Assembly: GCA_950097015.1 (NCBI GenBank)
Contig: CATNEN010000001.1
Span: 14,005,001 to 14,069,000 of the forward strand
Reading direction: 5' to 3'
DNA length: 64,000 bases
Origin: Macrostomum hystrix
Taxonomy: Eukaryota; Platyhelminthes; Macrostomidae
Positions 25,001-36,198 of this stretch are shown one piece after another. The position numbers and the translations under genes were made by a program. Within the stretch, counting starts at the first letter, position 1. Each line of letters opens with the position of its first letter. The notes below the pieces were generated by a model. That model searched no databases, was not told the DNA's origin, and saw nothing but the letters and a program-made list of their open reading frames with translations.

Positions 25001-27908
25001 TCGCTTAGAAAAAACGTTATGCGATGTACTTTTAAAACTAGCAGCGGTCAAATAGGAATCGATAAAGTGAAACAACGGGATAACAAATCAGGAGTCATAA
25101 GGACAAAAAGAACATACAGTCATAGAAACGGTCATAAAGAGTCATAGAATCGGTCATAAAAAAGTCATAGAATCGGTCATAAAGAGTCATAGAATCCGTG
25201 AACCAGTCAAAAATAGTCATAGAATCGTTCATAAAGAGTCATAAAAATGGGTCATAATGAGTCATATAATCGGTCAAAAATAGTCATAGAATCGTTCATA
25301 AAGAGTCATAAAAATGGGTCATAATGAGTCATATAATCGGTCATAAATAGTCATAGAAACGGTCAAAAAGAGTCATAGAATCGGTCATGAATAGTGATAG
25401 AATAGTCATAAAGAGTCATAGAATCGGTCATGAAGAGTCATAAAGAGTCATAGAATCGGTCATGAATAGTGATAGAATAGTCATAAATTCATAGAATCGG
25501 TCAAAAAGAGTCATAGAATCGTTCATAAAGAGTCATAAAAATGGGTCATAATGAGTCATATAATCGGTCATAAATAGTCATAGAAACGGTCAAAAAGAGT
25601 CATAGAATCGGTCATGAATAGTGATAGAATAGTCATAAAGAGTCATAGAATCGGTCATGAAGAGTCATAGAATCGGTCATGAAGAGTCATAAAGAGTCAT
25701 AGAATCGGTCATGAATAGTGATAGAATAGTCATAAATTCATAGAATCGGTCAAAAAGAGTCATAGAATCGGTCATACATTTTTTTGACTATCGAACGAGT
25801 CCTTGACTATTGACTAGTTTGACAAGTTTTTGACTATTGAACAACATATATCAATTCAGTACTATTATGAGCAATAGTCCAGGTTCTAGACTCATCGAAT
25901 GCAGCCTGTCACAGCAGGTCGTCCTATTTTTAACTTTATCAGCCTTAATCCTCATGCGAGTGTCTTGCTGTTTCTCGGAACAGGGTTAGAACTGGACAAG
26001 AAAGTCAGAATATAAACCGACAAAGATTAGCCGAACACAAAGATTCAGCAGCTCAATTTTGAGTCTGAGTTCTGTTTGCTAAAAATGCTAAAAATAGAAA
26101 GGGAACATTAAAGGAAAAGTGTGCGTCACTGACTCGTGGGTCTGTGATTTACTGCCACTTTTATTTGCGCCATTTAGTGCAGACTAATTCTGGCAAGCTA
26201 AAAGATACTTGCATTATCCCTTAGCTCCTGCTTTTGCAAAAGGAGACACACTCAACTCTGTCACTCTCACACACACTATCACTCTCACATTTCTCTGTCG
26301 CTCTCACCATTTCTCTGTCACTCTCACCATTTCTCTGTCACTCTCACATTTCTCTGTCGCTCTCACCATTTCTCTGTCACTCTCACATTTCTCTGTCGCT
26401 CTCACCATTTCTCTGTCACTCTCACCATTTCTCTGTCACTCTCACCATTTCTCTGTCACTCTCACCATTTCTCTGTCACTCTCACATTTCTCTGTCGCTC
26501 TCACCATTTCTCTGTCACTCTCACATTTCTCTGTCGCTCTCACCATTTCTCTGTCACTCTCACCATTTCTCTGTCACTCTCACCATTTCTCTGTCACTCT
26601 CACATTTCTCTGTCGCTCTCACCATTTCTCTGTCACTCTCACATTTCTCTGTCGCTCTCACCATTTCTCTGTCACTCTCACCATTTCTCTGTCACTCTCA
26701 CATTTCTCTGTCACTCTCACCATTTCTCTGTCACTCTCACATTTCTCTGTCGCTCTCACCATTTCTCTGTCACTCTCACATTTCTCTGTCGCTCTCACCA
26801 TTTCTCTGTCACTCTCACCATTTCTCTGTCACTCTCACATTTCTCTGTCACTCTCACCATTTCTCTGTCACTCTCACATTTCTCTGTCACTCACATTTCT
26901 CTGTCACTCTCACCATTTCTCTGTCACTCTAACCATTTCTCTGTCACTCTCACCATCTCTCTGTCACTCTCACATCTCTCTGTCACTCTAACCATTTCTC
27001 TGTCACTCTAACCATTTCTCTGTCACTCTCACCATTTCTCTGTCACTCTCACATCTCTCTGTCACTCTCACATTTCTCTGTCACTCTCACCATTTCTCTG
27101 TCACTCTCACCATTTCTCTGTCACTCTCACATCTCTCTGTCACTCTAACCATTCCTCTGTCACTCTAACCATTTCTCTGTCACTCTAACCATTTCTCTGT
27201 CACTCTAACCATTTCTCTGTCACTCTCACCATTTCTCTGTCACTCTCACATCTCTCTGTCACTCTCACATTTCTCTGTCACTCTCACCATTTCTCTGTCA
27301 CTCTCACCATTTCTCTGTCACTCTCACATCTCTCTGTCACTCTAACCATTCCTCTGTCACTCTAACCATTTCTCTGTCACTCTAACCATTTCTCTGTCAC
27401 TCTAACCATTTCTCTGTCACTCTCACATTTCTCTGTCACTCTCACATCTCTCTGTCACTCTCACCCTTTCTCTGTCACTCTAACCATTTCTCTGTCACTC
27501 TCACATTTCTCTGTCACTCTCACATTTCTCTGTCACTCTCACATTTCTCTGTCACTCTCACATTTCTCTGTCACTCAGATTTCTCTGTCACTCTCACCAT
27601 ACTCTATTTGCCACTATATAACTATGTTAAGTTTTTTACAATACACGCTAAAATGAATACAGAATGCTCACCCTGTGACTAGAAGCAGAACCGGAAGCGG
27701 CAGCAGCAGCAGCAGGTGCGGCGGCAGCGCCGGAGCTTCTCACACCGTAAGCCTCATAATTTGAAGAGTTCGAGCTGCTCACCCCTGAGGAGGTGGAGGC
27801 AGAGCCAGCCGACTGCTGCTGTTGCTGGCGCAGACGCTGCCCCGCTGACGATGCCGAAGCAGAAGACCTGGCCCCGTAAGCTGCCTGTCCGTGACTTGGC
27901 TTGCTCAT
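14459..27908 (-). CDS. Four-EF-hand calcium-binding protein (calmodulin/troponin C family) with N-terminal extension
   Basis: Seven coding exons read on the minus strand: 27,672-27,908; 24,745-24,798; 24,552-24,591; 15,409-15,552; 14,879-14,985; 14,649-14,796; 14,459-14,505. Phases agree at every junction and the sum is 777 nt (258 aa). Residues 1-110 are rich in Ser, Ala, Gln and Asn. Four EF-hand loops follow at about 120-131 (DIDQDGRITSGE), 156-167 (DIDGNGTVEFNE), 197-208 (DHNGDNYIDFAE) and 233-244 (DVDNDGRINFDE). All keep acidic position 1 and Glu 12, so all four should bind calcium. The charged linker KKYYKRSSDEHSED sits where calmodulin and troponin C have their central helix. The end FDEFKKMM resembles troponin C. 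A dedicated troponin C or a calmodulin-like sensor are both possible. The EF-hand exons are secure. The three 5' exons and the join across the 9-kb intron are inferred, and an extra small exon there cannot be excluded. Confidence 0.8.
15018..15392. repeat. Intronic minisatellite, 40-bp unit
   Basis: Nine to ten nearly identical 40-bp copies, each with GGCTAGACTAGCAATCCA and a GACCAATCAG end, fill the intron between the exons at 14,879-14,985 and 15,409-15,552. The array ends about 17 bp from the splice donor of the latter exon. Confidence 0.95.
15553..16014. other. Intron sequence, no feature recognised
   Basis: Start of the long intron of the EF-hand gene. A 61-codon open frame at 15,827-16,012 has no recognisable content. 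Confidence 0.4.
16015..16458. repeat. Intronic minisatellite, about 18-bp unit
   Basis: Repeats of GAGATGTAGGGAGACAAT and variants with GAGAATGAGATG, inside the long intron of the EF-hand gene. Confidence 0.9.
16855..17262. repeat. Intronic minisatellite, 13-bp unit
   Basis: About 30 copies of CAGTGAGATTAGA and close variants (GATAG, GATCAGA). Confidence 0.9.
17460..18100. repeat. Intronic minisatellite, 14-bp unit
   Basis: Copies of TCACTCTCTGATTG interspersed with TCACTCTCTGAAAG and CTCACTCAGTCACTCTCACT blocks. The larger block is itself repeated three to four times. Confidence 0.9.
18890..19690. repeat. Intronic minisatellite, 22- then 23-bp units
   Basis: About 25 copies built on TGTCTGCTTATCCACCC up to about 19,438, followed by about 11 copies of a related unit with TGCCTTATCATCACACCC. 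The shared CCCTACCC end suggests the second sub-array arose from the first. Confidence 0.9.
20208..20485. repeat. Intronic minisatellite, about 32-bp unit
   Basis: About eight copies of ACTTCTCTTATCTACTTTCT with variable CTCAA and CTGTC spacers. Confidence 0.9.
20965..21535. repeat. Intronic minisatellite, about 30-bp unit
   Basis: Copies of TTATCGATCAGTATCGATC with GTATAGA linkers. The many ATCGAT palindromes make the array self-complementary. Confidence 0.9.
21977..22030. repeat. CTG trinucleotide repeat
   Basis: About 17 near-perfect GCT/CTG triplets inside the long intron of the EF-hand gene. It would be CAG on the transcribed-sense (minus) strand. Confidence 0.9.
22335..23075. repeat. 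Polypyrimidine intronic array
   Basis: CTCATCTCTCTCCTCCTCTC words with a basic period of about 15 bp and longer block duplications, for example near 22,620-22,720 and 22,825-22,930. The plus strand is almost pure pyrimidine. Confidence 0.9.
23473..23627 (+). repeat. SINE-like copy, family 1
   Basis: Begins with GTGGGCGGAGCGGTCTAACG (A-box-like) and has GAGCTCGATTCCGCGG (B-box-like) about 40 bp on. The body contains GCTTGTCGTGCAATTTACGC. The same head and body occur near 36.7, 39.9, 40.7, 42.2 and 44.2 kb. This copy is cut short at its 3' end where an array begins. Confidence 0.75.
23628..23990. repeat. Intronic purine-rich array
   Basis: Repeats of GAGAGTAAGGGG and TAGAGTAAGGGG. The array begins just at the 3' end of the SINE-like copy. 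Confidence 0.9.
25105..25785. repeat. Intronic minisatellite, about 22-bp unit
   Basis: Copies of AAGAGTCATAGAATCGGTCA. A longer block containing TCATAAAAATGGGTCATAATG occurs three times (near 25,237, 25,299 and 25,535). It lies in the intron between the first and second exons of the EF-hand gene. Confidence 0.9.
26278..27600. repeat. Intronic minisatellite, 19-20-bp unit, 1.3 kb
   Basis: About 66 copies of TTCTCTGTCACTCTCACCAT and a 19-bp variant lacking one base. It lies about 70 bp from the first coding exon of the EF-hand gene. Long plus-strand frames across it are repeat artefacts. Confidence 0.95.
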
Positions 27909-28091
27909 GTTGGATCAGAACTGACGCAATGTTACAGGCGACGGTCTCTGATGAAGTCTGTGTTTTGTCAGTTAACTTAAAATAAATTTACATTGCCCCC
28001 CAGCTCATGGAATTGGTCAGTATGGATATTGCAGTCAGCTCCAGTTTGCTGATTGATCCAATTGGATTCTTGCAGCTGAAAGTGTGAAAAT

Positions 28092-29435
28092 TAGGTGAGT
28101 GAAGTAGGGAGAGAAGTAGGGAGAGAAGTTGGGAGAGAAGCATGGAGAGAAGTAGGGAGAGAAGTAGGGAGAGAAGTAGGGAGAGAAGTAGGGAGAGAAG
28201 TAGGGAGAGAATTAGGGAGAGAAGTAGGGAGAGAAGTTGGGAGAGAAGCATGGAGAGAAGTAGGAGGAGAAGTAGGGAGAGAAGTAGGGAGAGAAGTAGG
28301 GAGAGAATTAGGGAGAGAAGTAGGGAGAGAAGTAGGGAGAGAAGTAGGGAGAGAAGTAGGGAGAGAAGTTGGGAGAGAAGCATGGAGAGAAGTAGGAGGA
28401 GAAGTAGGGAGAGAAGTAGGGAGAGAATTGGGGAGAGAAGTAGGGAGAGAATTAAGGAGAGAAGTAGGGAGAGAAGTAGGGAGCGAAGTAGGGAGAGAAT
28501 TGGGGAGAGAAGTAGGGAGAGAAGTTGGGAGAGAAGCATGGAGAGAAGTAGGGAGAGAAGTAGGGAGAGAAGTAGGGAGAGAAGTAGGGAGAGAAGTAGG
28601 GAGAGAATTAGGGAGAGAAGTAGGGAGAGAAGTAGGGAGAGAAGTTGGGAGAGAAGTAGGGAGAGAAGTAGGGAGAGAAGTAGGGAGAGAAGTAGGGAGA
28701 GAATTAGGGAGAGAAGTAGGGAGAGAAGTAGGGAGAGAAGTAGGGAGAGAAGTAGGGAGAGAAGCATGGAGAGAAGTAGGGAGAGAAGTAGGGAGAGAAG
28801 TAGGGAGAGAAGTAGGGAGAGAAGTAGGGAGAGAAGTAGGGAGAGAATTAGGGAGAGAAGTTGGGAGAGAAGTTGGGAGAGAAGCATGGAGAGAAGTAGG
28901 AGGAGAAGTAGGGAGAGAAGTAGGGAGAGAATTGGGGAGAGAAGTAGGGAGAGAATTAAGGAGAGAAGTAGGGAGAGAAGTAGGGAGCGAAGTAGGGAGA
29001 GAATTGGAGAGAGAAGTAGGGAGAGAAGTTGGGAGAGAAGCATGGAGAGAAGTAGGGAGAGAAGTAGGGAGAGAAGTAGGGAGAGAAGTAGGGAGAGAAT
29101 TGGGGAGAGAAGTAGGGAGAGAAGTTGGGAGAGAAGCATGGAGAGAAGTAGGGAGAGAAGTAGGGAGAGAAGTAGGGAGAGAAGTTGGGAGAGAAGTAGG
29201 GAGAGAAGTAGGGAGAGAAGTAGGGAGAGAAGTTGGGAGAGAAGCATGGAGAGAAGTAGGAGGAGAAGTAGGGAGAGAAGTAGGGAGAGAAGTAGGGAGA
29301 GAAGTAGGGAGAGAATTAGGGAGAGAAGTAGGGAGAGAAGTAGGGAGAGAAGCATGGAGAGAAGTAGGGAGAGAAGTAGGGAGAGAAGTAGGGAGAGAAG
29401 TAGGGAGAGAAGTAGGGAGAGAAGTAGGGAGAATT
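28092..29435. repeat. Polypurine minisatellite, 12-bp unit, 1.3 kb
   Basis: About 112 copies of GAAGTAGGGAGA and variants with CAT, TTG or ATT. A block marked by ATTAAGGAG at about 28,451 recurs at about 28,955, a 504-bp (42-unit) higher-order period. Three to four frames stay open for more than 400 codons and are not genes. Confidence 0.95.
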
Positions 29436-30117
29436 AATCTGTTGACAAATCCAAGCGTCGGTGAGACGAGAAGAAATGGCGTGTGAGTAGGAGAGAAATA
29501 TGGTGTGGTATAAAGAACGACATGCAATTGAGGTTAGACAGAAATTTGTCAAAGAGGGGATTAGCAAGGTGAGTATTGATTGAGAAATGCCAAATTTGAT
29601 GTTAGGACAAGCCCAAGGACATAAGACAAGCGGGCGAAGGTGATAGATATCCATAATCATGAAATCCTAATTGACCTAGACAGCTCGGACAGGTGAATGT
29701 ACTCATTAACTGAAACCTTGAGCAGTCCGTCTGACAGTTGCGAGCTCTCTGTCTCTACACACAAAAAACTCAAAGTTGGCACAGCAACTATGCCTCACTC
29801 CACGCATAGTTGCCGCTAAAAATAGAACTAGCTACGCAAGTACTCCTATCATTATGGGCTCGACCATGACAGTCAAAATGATTAACGTCCCGTCTAGGAT
29901 TGAACAGAGAGCTAACATCACAGCTGAGTCACTGCTTTTAGGCATTGGATTTTTCATACTGTAGCACTCAAATAAAATACATAAAAGCCAACACTGCCTT
30001 AGCTAAATATGGCTTTTATGGATTAGCTATCTGCAAAAGGTGTTCTAGACAGTAAAAGGCTAGGTTTCAATAAACACTATATGGATCACCAAGCTCTTAA
30101 CTCACCGTCACCTATTC
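29436..30117. other. Unique spacer, no gene recognised
   Basis: About 680 bp between two arrays. A 62-codon frame at 29,776-29,964 has no recognisable domain. The upstream region or promoter of the EF-hand gene could lie in this direction, but no specific element is visible. Confidence 0.4.
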
Positions 30118-31185
30118 TACCCTCACTTCCCTGTTCCCCTCACTTCCCCTGTTCCCCTCACTTCCCTGTTCCCCTCACTTCCACTGTTCCTCTCACTTCC
30201 ACTGTTCCCCTCACTTCCCCTGTTCCCCTCACTTCCCCTGCTCCCCTCAACTCACCTGTTCCCCTCACTTCCCCTGTTCCCCTCACTTCCCCTGTTCCCC
30301 TCACTTCCCTGTTCCCCTCACTTCCACTGTTCCTCTCACTTCCACTGTTCCCCTCACTTCCCCTGTTCCCCTCACTTCCCCTGCTCCCCTCAACTCACCT
30401 GTTCCCCTCACTTCCCCTGTTCCCCTCACTTCCCCTGTTCCCCTCACTTCCCCTGTTCCCCTCACTTCCCTGTTCCCCTCACTTCCACTGTTCCTCTCAC
30501 TTCCACTGTTCCTCTCACTTCCCCTGTTCCCCTCACCTCACCTGTTCCCCTCACTTCCCCTGTTCCCCTCACTTCCCCTGTTCCCCTCACTTCCCCTGTT
30601 CCCCTCACTTCCCCTGTTCCCCTCACCTCACCTGTTCCCCTCACCTCACCTGTTCCCCTCACTTCCCTGTTCCCCTCACTTCCCTGTTCCCCTCACCTCA
30701 CCTGTTCCCCTCACCTCACCTGTTCCCCTCACTTCCCTGTTCCCCTCACTTCCCTGTTCCCCTCAACTCCCCTGTTCCCCTCACTTCCCCTGTTCCCCTC
30801 ACTTCCCCTGTTCCCCTCACTTCCCCTGTTCCCCTCACTTCCCTGTTCCCCTCACTTCCACTGTTCCTCTCACTTCCACTGTTCCTCTCACTTCCCCTGT
30901 TCCCCTCACCTCACCTGTTCCCCTCACTTCCCCTGTTCCCCTCACTTCCCCTGTTCCCCTCACTTCCCCTGTTCCCCTCACTTCCCCTGTTCCCCTCACC
31001 TCACCTGTTCCCCTCACCTCACCTGTTCCCCTCACTTCCCTGTTCCCCTCACTTCCCTGTTCCCCTCAACTCCCCTGTTCCCCTCACTTCCCCTGTTCCC
31101 CTCACTTCCCCTGTTCCCCTCACTTCCCCTCACTTCGTCTGTTCCCCTCACCTCCCCTGTTCCCCTCACTTCCCATTTTCCCTCA
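30118..31185. repeat. Polypyrimidine minisatellite, 18-bp unit
   Basis: About 60 copies of CACTTCCCCTGTTCCCCT. A block with doubled TTCCACTGTTCCTCTCAC near 30,484 recurs near 30,857, a period of about 373 bp. Confidence 0.95.
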
Positions 31186-31849
31186 CCCTTCACCTTGTCA
31201 CCTTTGCTGTCACCACTCCTCTTACCACAATGTCATTCTTCCCAAGTAAAGCAGATTAGGAAAGTTGCATATAGCAGTGCAGTACAATTTCGCGCAATAT
31301 AAAATCCAATTCAATAGCATGGCACCACATGAATCACAATGGACCCTTTTTGTTGTCACCCAATTAAATGGAAGAATTAATTTCCCCTAAAAGCTGTCCT
31401 TATTGTGTCTGAGACCATGAGTGTGAGTTCTGGCTATTTATACAGAGCTTTGACCTTACAGCTATTAAAACTTTGTTATAATTCTGCACTCGGATTTTAA
31501 CGTTAGATTCGGAAATCAATATGAAGCATGCCGATTCTCTCTAACCAAAAGTGCGCTGAACATTTGAAAGCAAGGGCAGAGTGCCACGTAAAGGTTTTTT
31601 ACAATTTTTAACAAGCTTAAAACTTTTGACAGTAGGAGAAGGAGAAGATTTTTCTTGGCAACTGCCGATTCTTCAGTGAAGTTGGGCAGACAATTAACCA
31701 GCGCTGTATTGGCAACATCCTGAAAGCTTAGAAAGCCAATCTTAGGCTTACCAGCTAAGAACTAACGATGACATTTGAGGACGAAGCATTTGGGTTAATT
31801 AACTAAGGATTGAGTTCAATAATTAGGCATGGCATTTTGGAATTCGGCA
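31186..31849. other. Unique spacer, no gene recognised
   Basis: Non-repetitive DNA between arrays with only short frames. Confidence 0.4.
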
Positions 31850-33045
31850 TGGATTCAGGGATTAGGGACGGGATTCAGGGATAACAGATGGGATTCACTA
31901 CTGGATTCAGGAAAAATAAGTGGATTCAGGAATTAGTAATAGGACTCAGGGATTAGAGACAGGACTCAGGGATTAGAGACAGGACTCAGGGATTAGAGAC
32001 AGGACTCAGGGATTAGAGACAGGACTCAGGGATTAGAGACAGGACTCAGGGATTAGAGACAGGACTCAGGGATTAGTAATGGGATTCGGGATTAGAGACA
32101 GGATTCAGGGATTAGAGACAGGATTCAGGGATTAGTAATGGGATTCGGGATTAGAGACAGGATTCAGGGATTAGTAATGGGATTCGGGATTAGAGACAGG
32201 ATTCAGGGATTAGTAATGGGATTCGGGATTAGAGACATGATTCAGGGATTAGAGACAGGATTCAGGGATTAGAGACAGGATTCAGGTATTAGAGACAGGA
32301 TTCAGGGATTAGAGACAGGATTCAGGTATTAGAGACAGGATTCAGGTATTAGAGACAGGATTCAGGGATTAGAGACAGGACTCAGGGATTAGAGACAGGA
32401 TTCAGGGATTAGAGACAGGACTCAGGGATTAGTAATAGGATTCAGGGATTAGAGACAGGATTCAGGGATTAGAGACAGGATTCAGGGATTAGAGACAGGA
32501 TTCAGGGATTAGAGACAGGATTCAGGGATTAGAGACAGGATTCATGGATTAGAGACAGGATTCAGGGATTAGAGACAGGATTCAGGGATTAGAGACAGGA
32601 TTCAGGGATTAGAGACAGGATTCAGGGATTAGAGACAGGATTCAGGGATTAGAGACAGGATTCAAAAATTAGTAATAGGACTCTGGTATTAGAGACATGA
32701 TTCAGGGATTAGAGACAGGATTCAGGGATTAGAGACAGGACTCAGGGATTAGAGACAGGACTCAGGTATTAGAGACATGATTCAGGGATTAGAGACAGGA
32801 TTCAGGGATTAGAGACAGGATTCAGGGATTAGAGACAGGACTCAGGGATTACTAATGGGATTCAGGATTAGAGACAGGACTCAGGGATTAGAGACAGGAT
32901 TCAGGGATTAGAGACAGGATTCAGGTATTAGAGACAGGATTCAGGGATTAGAGACAGGATTCAGGGATTAGAGACAGGATTCAGGGATTAGAGACAGGAT
33001 TCAGGGATTAGAGACAGGATTCAGGGATTAGAGACAGGATTTAGG
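31850..33045. repeat. Minisatellite, 20-bp unit, 1.2 kb
   Basis: About 58 copies of GATTAGAGACAGGATTCAGG with GTAATGGGATTCGG variants. It is the last large tandem array; none of comparable size follows to the right end. Confidence 0.95.
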
Positions 33046-33804
33046 TATTCAAGGATTTTTATATCTTATTTAGGGATGGGATCTTAATTGAGATTGAAAA
33101 TTCAGTAAAGTAGATATTGTACTTACCACAAAGTTTTAACAGTAACGTCTTACGTTTTAACACTCGCAAACTCAAAGCTTTCCAGTTTGCCAACTTATTT
33201 TTTTTCACCGTCTAGAAAATTGTTTGAAAGGGTGGAAACTTTTTGAGAGAGGAGAAATGCACGAGAGGATTTTAGAGGAGGAAGGGAGAGAACACACACG
33301 GACGCAAGAGGTAGCGCCAGTCAAAATTGGATACCCTTAGCAACCGCTTTTGGCGGAACTGGGAGAATTTGAGGGATGAGCGAAGCAGGGATGGTACGGG
33401 ACAAGGCCTTGGCTAAAAATAGAAAAATGGAACAGCGGGTCGATGCGACACAGCTAGGATTGAACGGCTTACCCTAGCCTAACCCACTCTCCTCAATCCT
33501 CAACCCTCGTCTCCCGTTTCCTACAGCTCAAATGTGAGTACCTAAAGTGGACACTCAACGAGTACAGCAGTGCCTCAGTGTAGGCTATTGTAATGCTTTC
33601 AACTTAATACTTTATTCTAGGCTATCCAACTGAATCTAGGCAATCGGGCACAATGTCCTCACTTATTAACAAACAATATCATCTGCTACTTATAAATATA
33701 TTTACTTGCCTAACCATGCACTACCTTAGCAAACGTGTGTGCATCAGTGTCACGAGGAATAATCAATGGAAGAGTACATTTTAAGTTATTATTAATAAAG
33801 ACAA
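33046..33804. other. Unique sequence, no gene recognised
   Basis: No domain-bearing frame. A stretch CCCGTTTCCTACAGCTCAAATG near 33,511 looks like a splice acceptor, but no exon could be read after it. Confidence 0.4.
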
Positions 33805-34060
33805 TTATAATTGATTAGGCCAAATGTGCAGCCGACGGCACAGCCGCAGCTATTACGCGGCGCATCTGAAGGCTGCGTACGGCTGTTCAGTCCATGGACT
33901 GGGACCTCAATTACCCCACCCGTCAACCGAAGCAATACAGAGTTAAGTGTCTTGCTAATGGATACAAATGGTTCACAGTGGAATTGTGAATCGAACCCCC
34001 GACCTTCAAGTCATAAGCCAGCCACTCAACCCTCTACTCTACTGGCTAAAACCAGTTTTT
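33805..34060 (-). repeat. SINE-like copy, family 2
   Basis: Read on the minus strand, the tRNA-like head includes GGGGGTTCGATTC (B box), followed by body motifs shared with 45,910-46,195, for example GTGCAGCCGACGGCACA and GTGTCTTGCTAATGGA on the plus strand. The TGTCTTGCT...GGACACAA core motif resembles one seen in several animal SINE families. Confidence 0.65.
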
Positions 34061-36198
34061 TAGTACAAGAATCATGGATTCAGCAATCAAGGACCACTAG
34101 ATCTGCCATGTGCAAGCTATTAATTTGCTAAAATCTCGCTAAAAATACTAATTTACTATATTATTAATGCAACTTTAAACGATATTTCGCTTTCAGAATT
34201 TTACAGAAATCGGCTTTTAACTTTCATCGCTGTAACATTTTAAATTAAATCAGTTAAGCTAAAGCAAAACAAATTAAAATTACTGAAAATGTATATTTGA
34301 TTACTTGGCCTATGGTCTGATAATACATATGGTGCATTTAGGTATCCCTTAAATTCATCATGCCATAATTTCGACAAGTGGTTTAAATAATATTATATCA
34401 TAAATGGCTAGTTATTTACAGTACAAAAAGCAATATAATTATTTAAAATCGTTGTTTTAGTGTTATAAACTAATAATGAATAATATAATTAAACTAAAAA
34501 ACAAATACTAGACTAGCCATGATAAGAAACTATATTAATAAGCTATGTAAGGCAATGAAGCTGGAAGATTATAAAAGATGATAAATTAATTGCAAGAAAT
34601 TATGGCTTATAAATAAAGTACTTAACACGAGAAATGTTATCGGAAACCCATTCCTTGAATTAAGGTTCCCAGTAAAAAGAAAAAAGGTTCAATAAAATAT
34701 ATTGTTATCTAAAGCTGGTACAAAGGTAGGCATGCATCACAGTTTAAGAAATGTTTCTTGAAAGTTTTCCAAACAGTTATGAGTGCATGATATAAATGTA
34801 TTTAATGATTTTTTATTTTAACAGATTTTACTTTATCTTGCGATTGCATCTTTCCTTGCACCTCTACTGTACGAGATATAACACAATTGCCAAAAAAAGA
34901 AATAGTTTTTATGTACTTCAAACAAAGCTAGATTATCAGATTTTGAAGGAAGTACTAACATGAAAAATATTAAACTCAATACCAAAATAAAAAGTTTCTA
35001 CAGTACTACTTAATAACATTCAGTTTTTCTGTTTTCTTTTCCAGACTTTCGATAAATGCTTATAACGTATTAGTTATGCAACATACATATTTATTAGACA
35101 GCACTAAAAATGACTGTATTCAACACAAAGGAGCACGGCAGCTAAATAATTGAAACAATTTCATATTTTAAGTCGTCGAACGTAAGACCTAAGTCTTCAA
35201 AACAATGTTGAGAGGTTCAATACCGTGTATCTAACGGTAAAATCTGAATCACGCACGAAAATCCAAAAAATCTTGTTAAAATAAATTTTATTTATTATGT
35301 TATCGCCTGATTCTATTTGCTACATTCTGCAAATAAGAAAAGTATATTTAACTTCTAAATAAATACATATGTACCTGTTTCTTGATAAAAGTAACTGGCA
35401 ACACAAAAATGTAGGATACTTTGTCTTACCACTTCAACGTAATTTTTAATCCGTACCTGCTAAGCAACACAATTTTTGCTCGCCTGTTCTAAAAACCACT
35501 TGCCAGTTTTTGCTTTTGTATTACTAGTTTCTTTTCCAAGAACCGTACTGTTAATAGAATGTTTCTGTTTATAAGAATGAATCAACAGCCAGTGTAAACA
35601 TTTATATATAGTACGTATTAAGAAAAACTATTTTACAACAAAAGCACAATGAACGCTAACCATAATCATAGCATGGCGTTAAAGTGAAAAACATCCCAAT
35701 TATATTTTTATTAGGTAATAGTTATAGATTTTTTATCTATTTCTGATGGAACGAATCTACAATCCAGAAGGCTTCATTTCATCAAAGCTGTTCAAATAAC
35801 AAGAAAACAATAAAGACAAAAAATGTCTAGTGCTTTTCAATTTTCTTTCGACGAAAAACAATTAATGCATTTTCAATTAGATTTTGTGAGTTGCTTTGCT
35901 TAATTAAATTAATCCATTAGATGAGAACTTTCAGGGATAAATAATTAATCAAATGTTTTCCACGAACTTCCCTTCTACCTGTACCGACTAAGTCTACGAC
36001 GTCTGGGTGGTCGTAAATATTTTTTTAAGTTAAGAAAAACAATAATCATTTATTGTGCACTCTAAACATTATTGACGATCGCCTAAAAATCAAAAGTTTG
36101 ATTTCAGTTTAGTCTTGAAAAAGTAAGATATCGTAGACTACGACTGAATGTAGCACTGTTAGCATGCTACTGGGGTACATATAAATACCCCATCTAAT
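34061..36198. other. AT-rich intergenic region
   Basis: About 2.1 kb of AT-rich DNA without arrays or domain-bearing frames. An AATAAA polyadenylation signal for the neighbouring minus-strand gene lies at 36,049-36,054, about 145 bp past its stop codon. Confidence 0.5.

Noticed and set aside
26209-26991. Leu/Ser/His-rich plus-strand frames of 232-260 codons
   Set aside because: Translations of the intronic 19-20-bp array on the strand opposite the gene.
28091-29527. Open frames of more than 400 codons on both strands (Ser/Arg-Glu, Leu-rich and Pro-Thr-Ser-rich products)
   Set aside because: A 12-bp unit without stops keeps several frames open at once. The products are pure repeat translations with no independent coding sign.
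30081-31259. 392-codon Pro/Ser-rich frame
   Set aside because: Translation of an 18-bp minisatellite; ends soon after the array.
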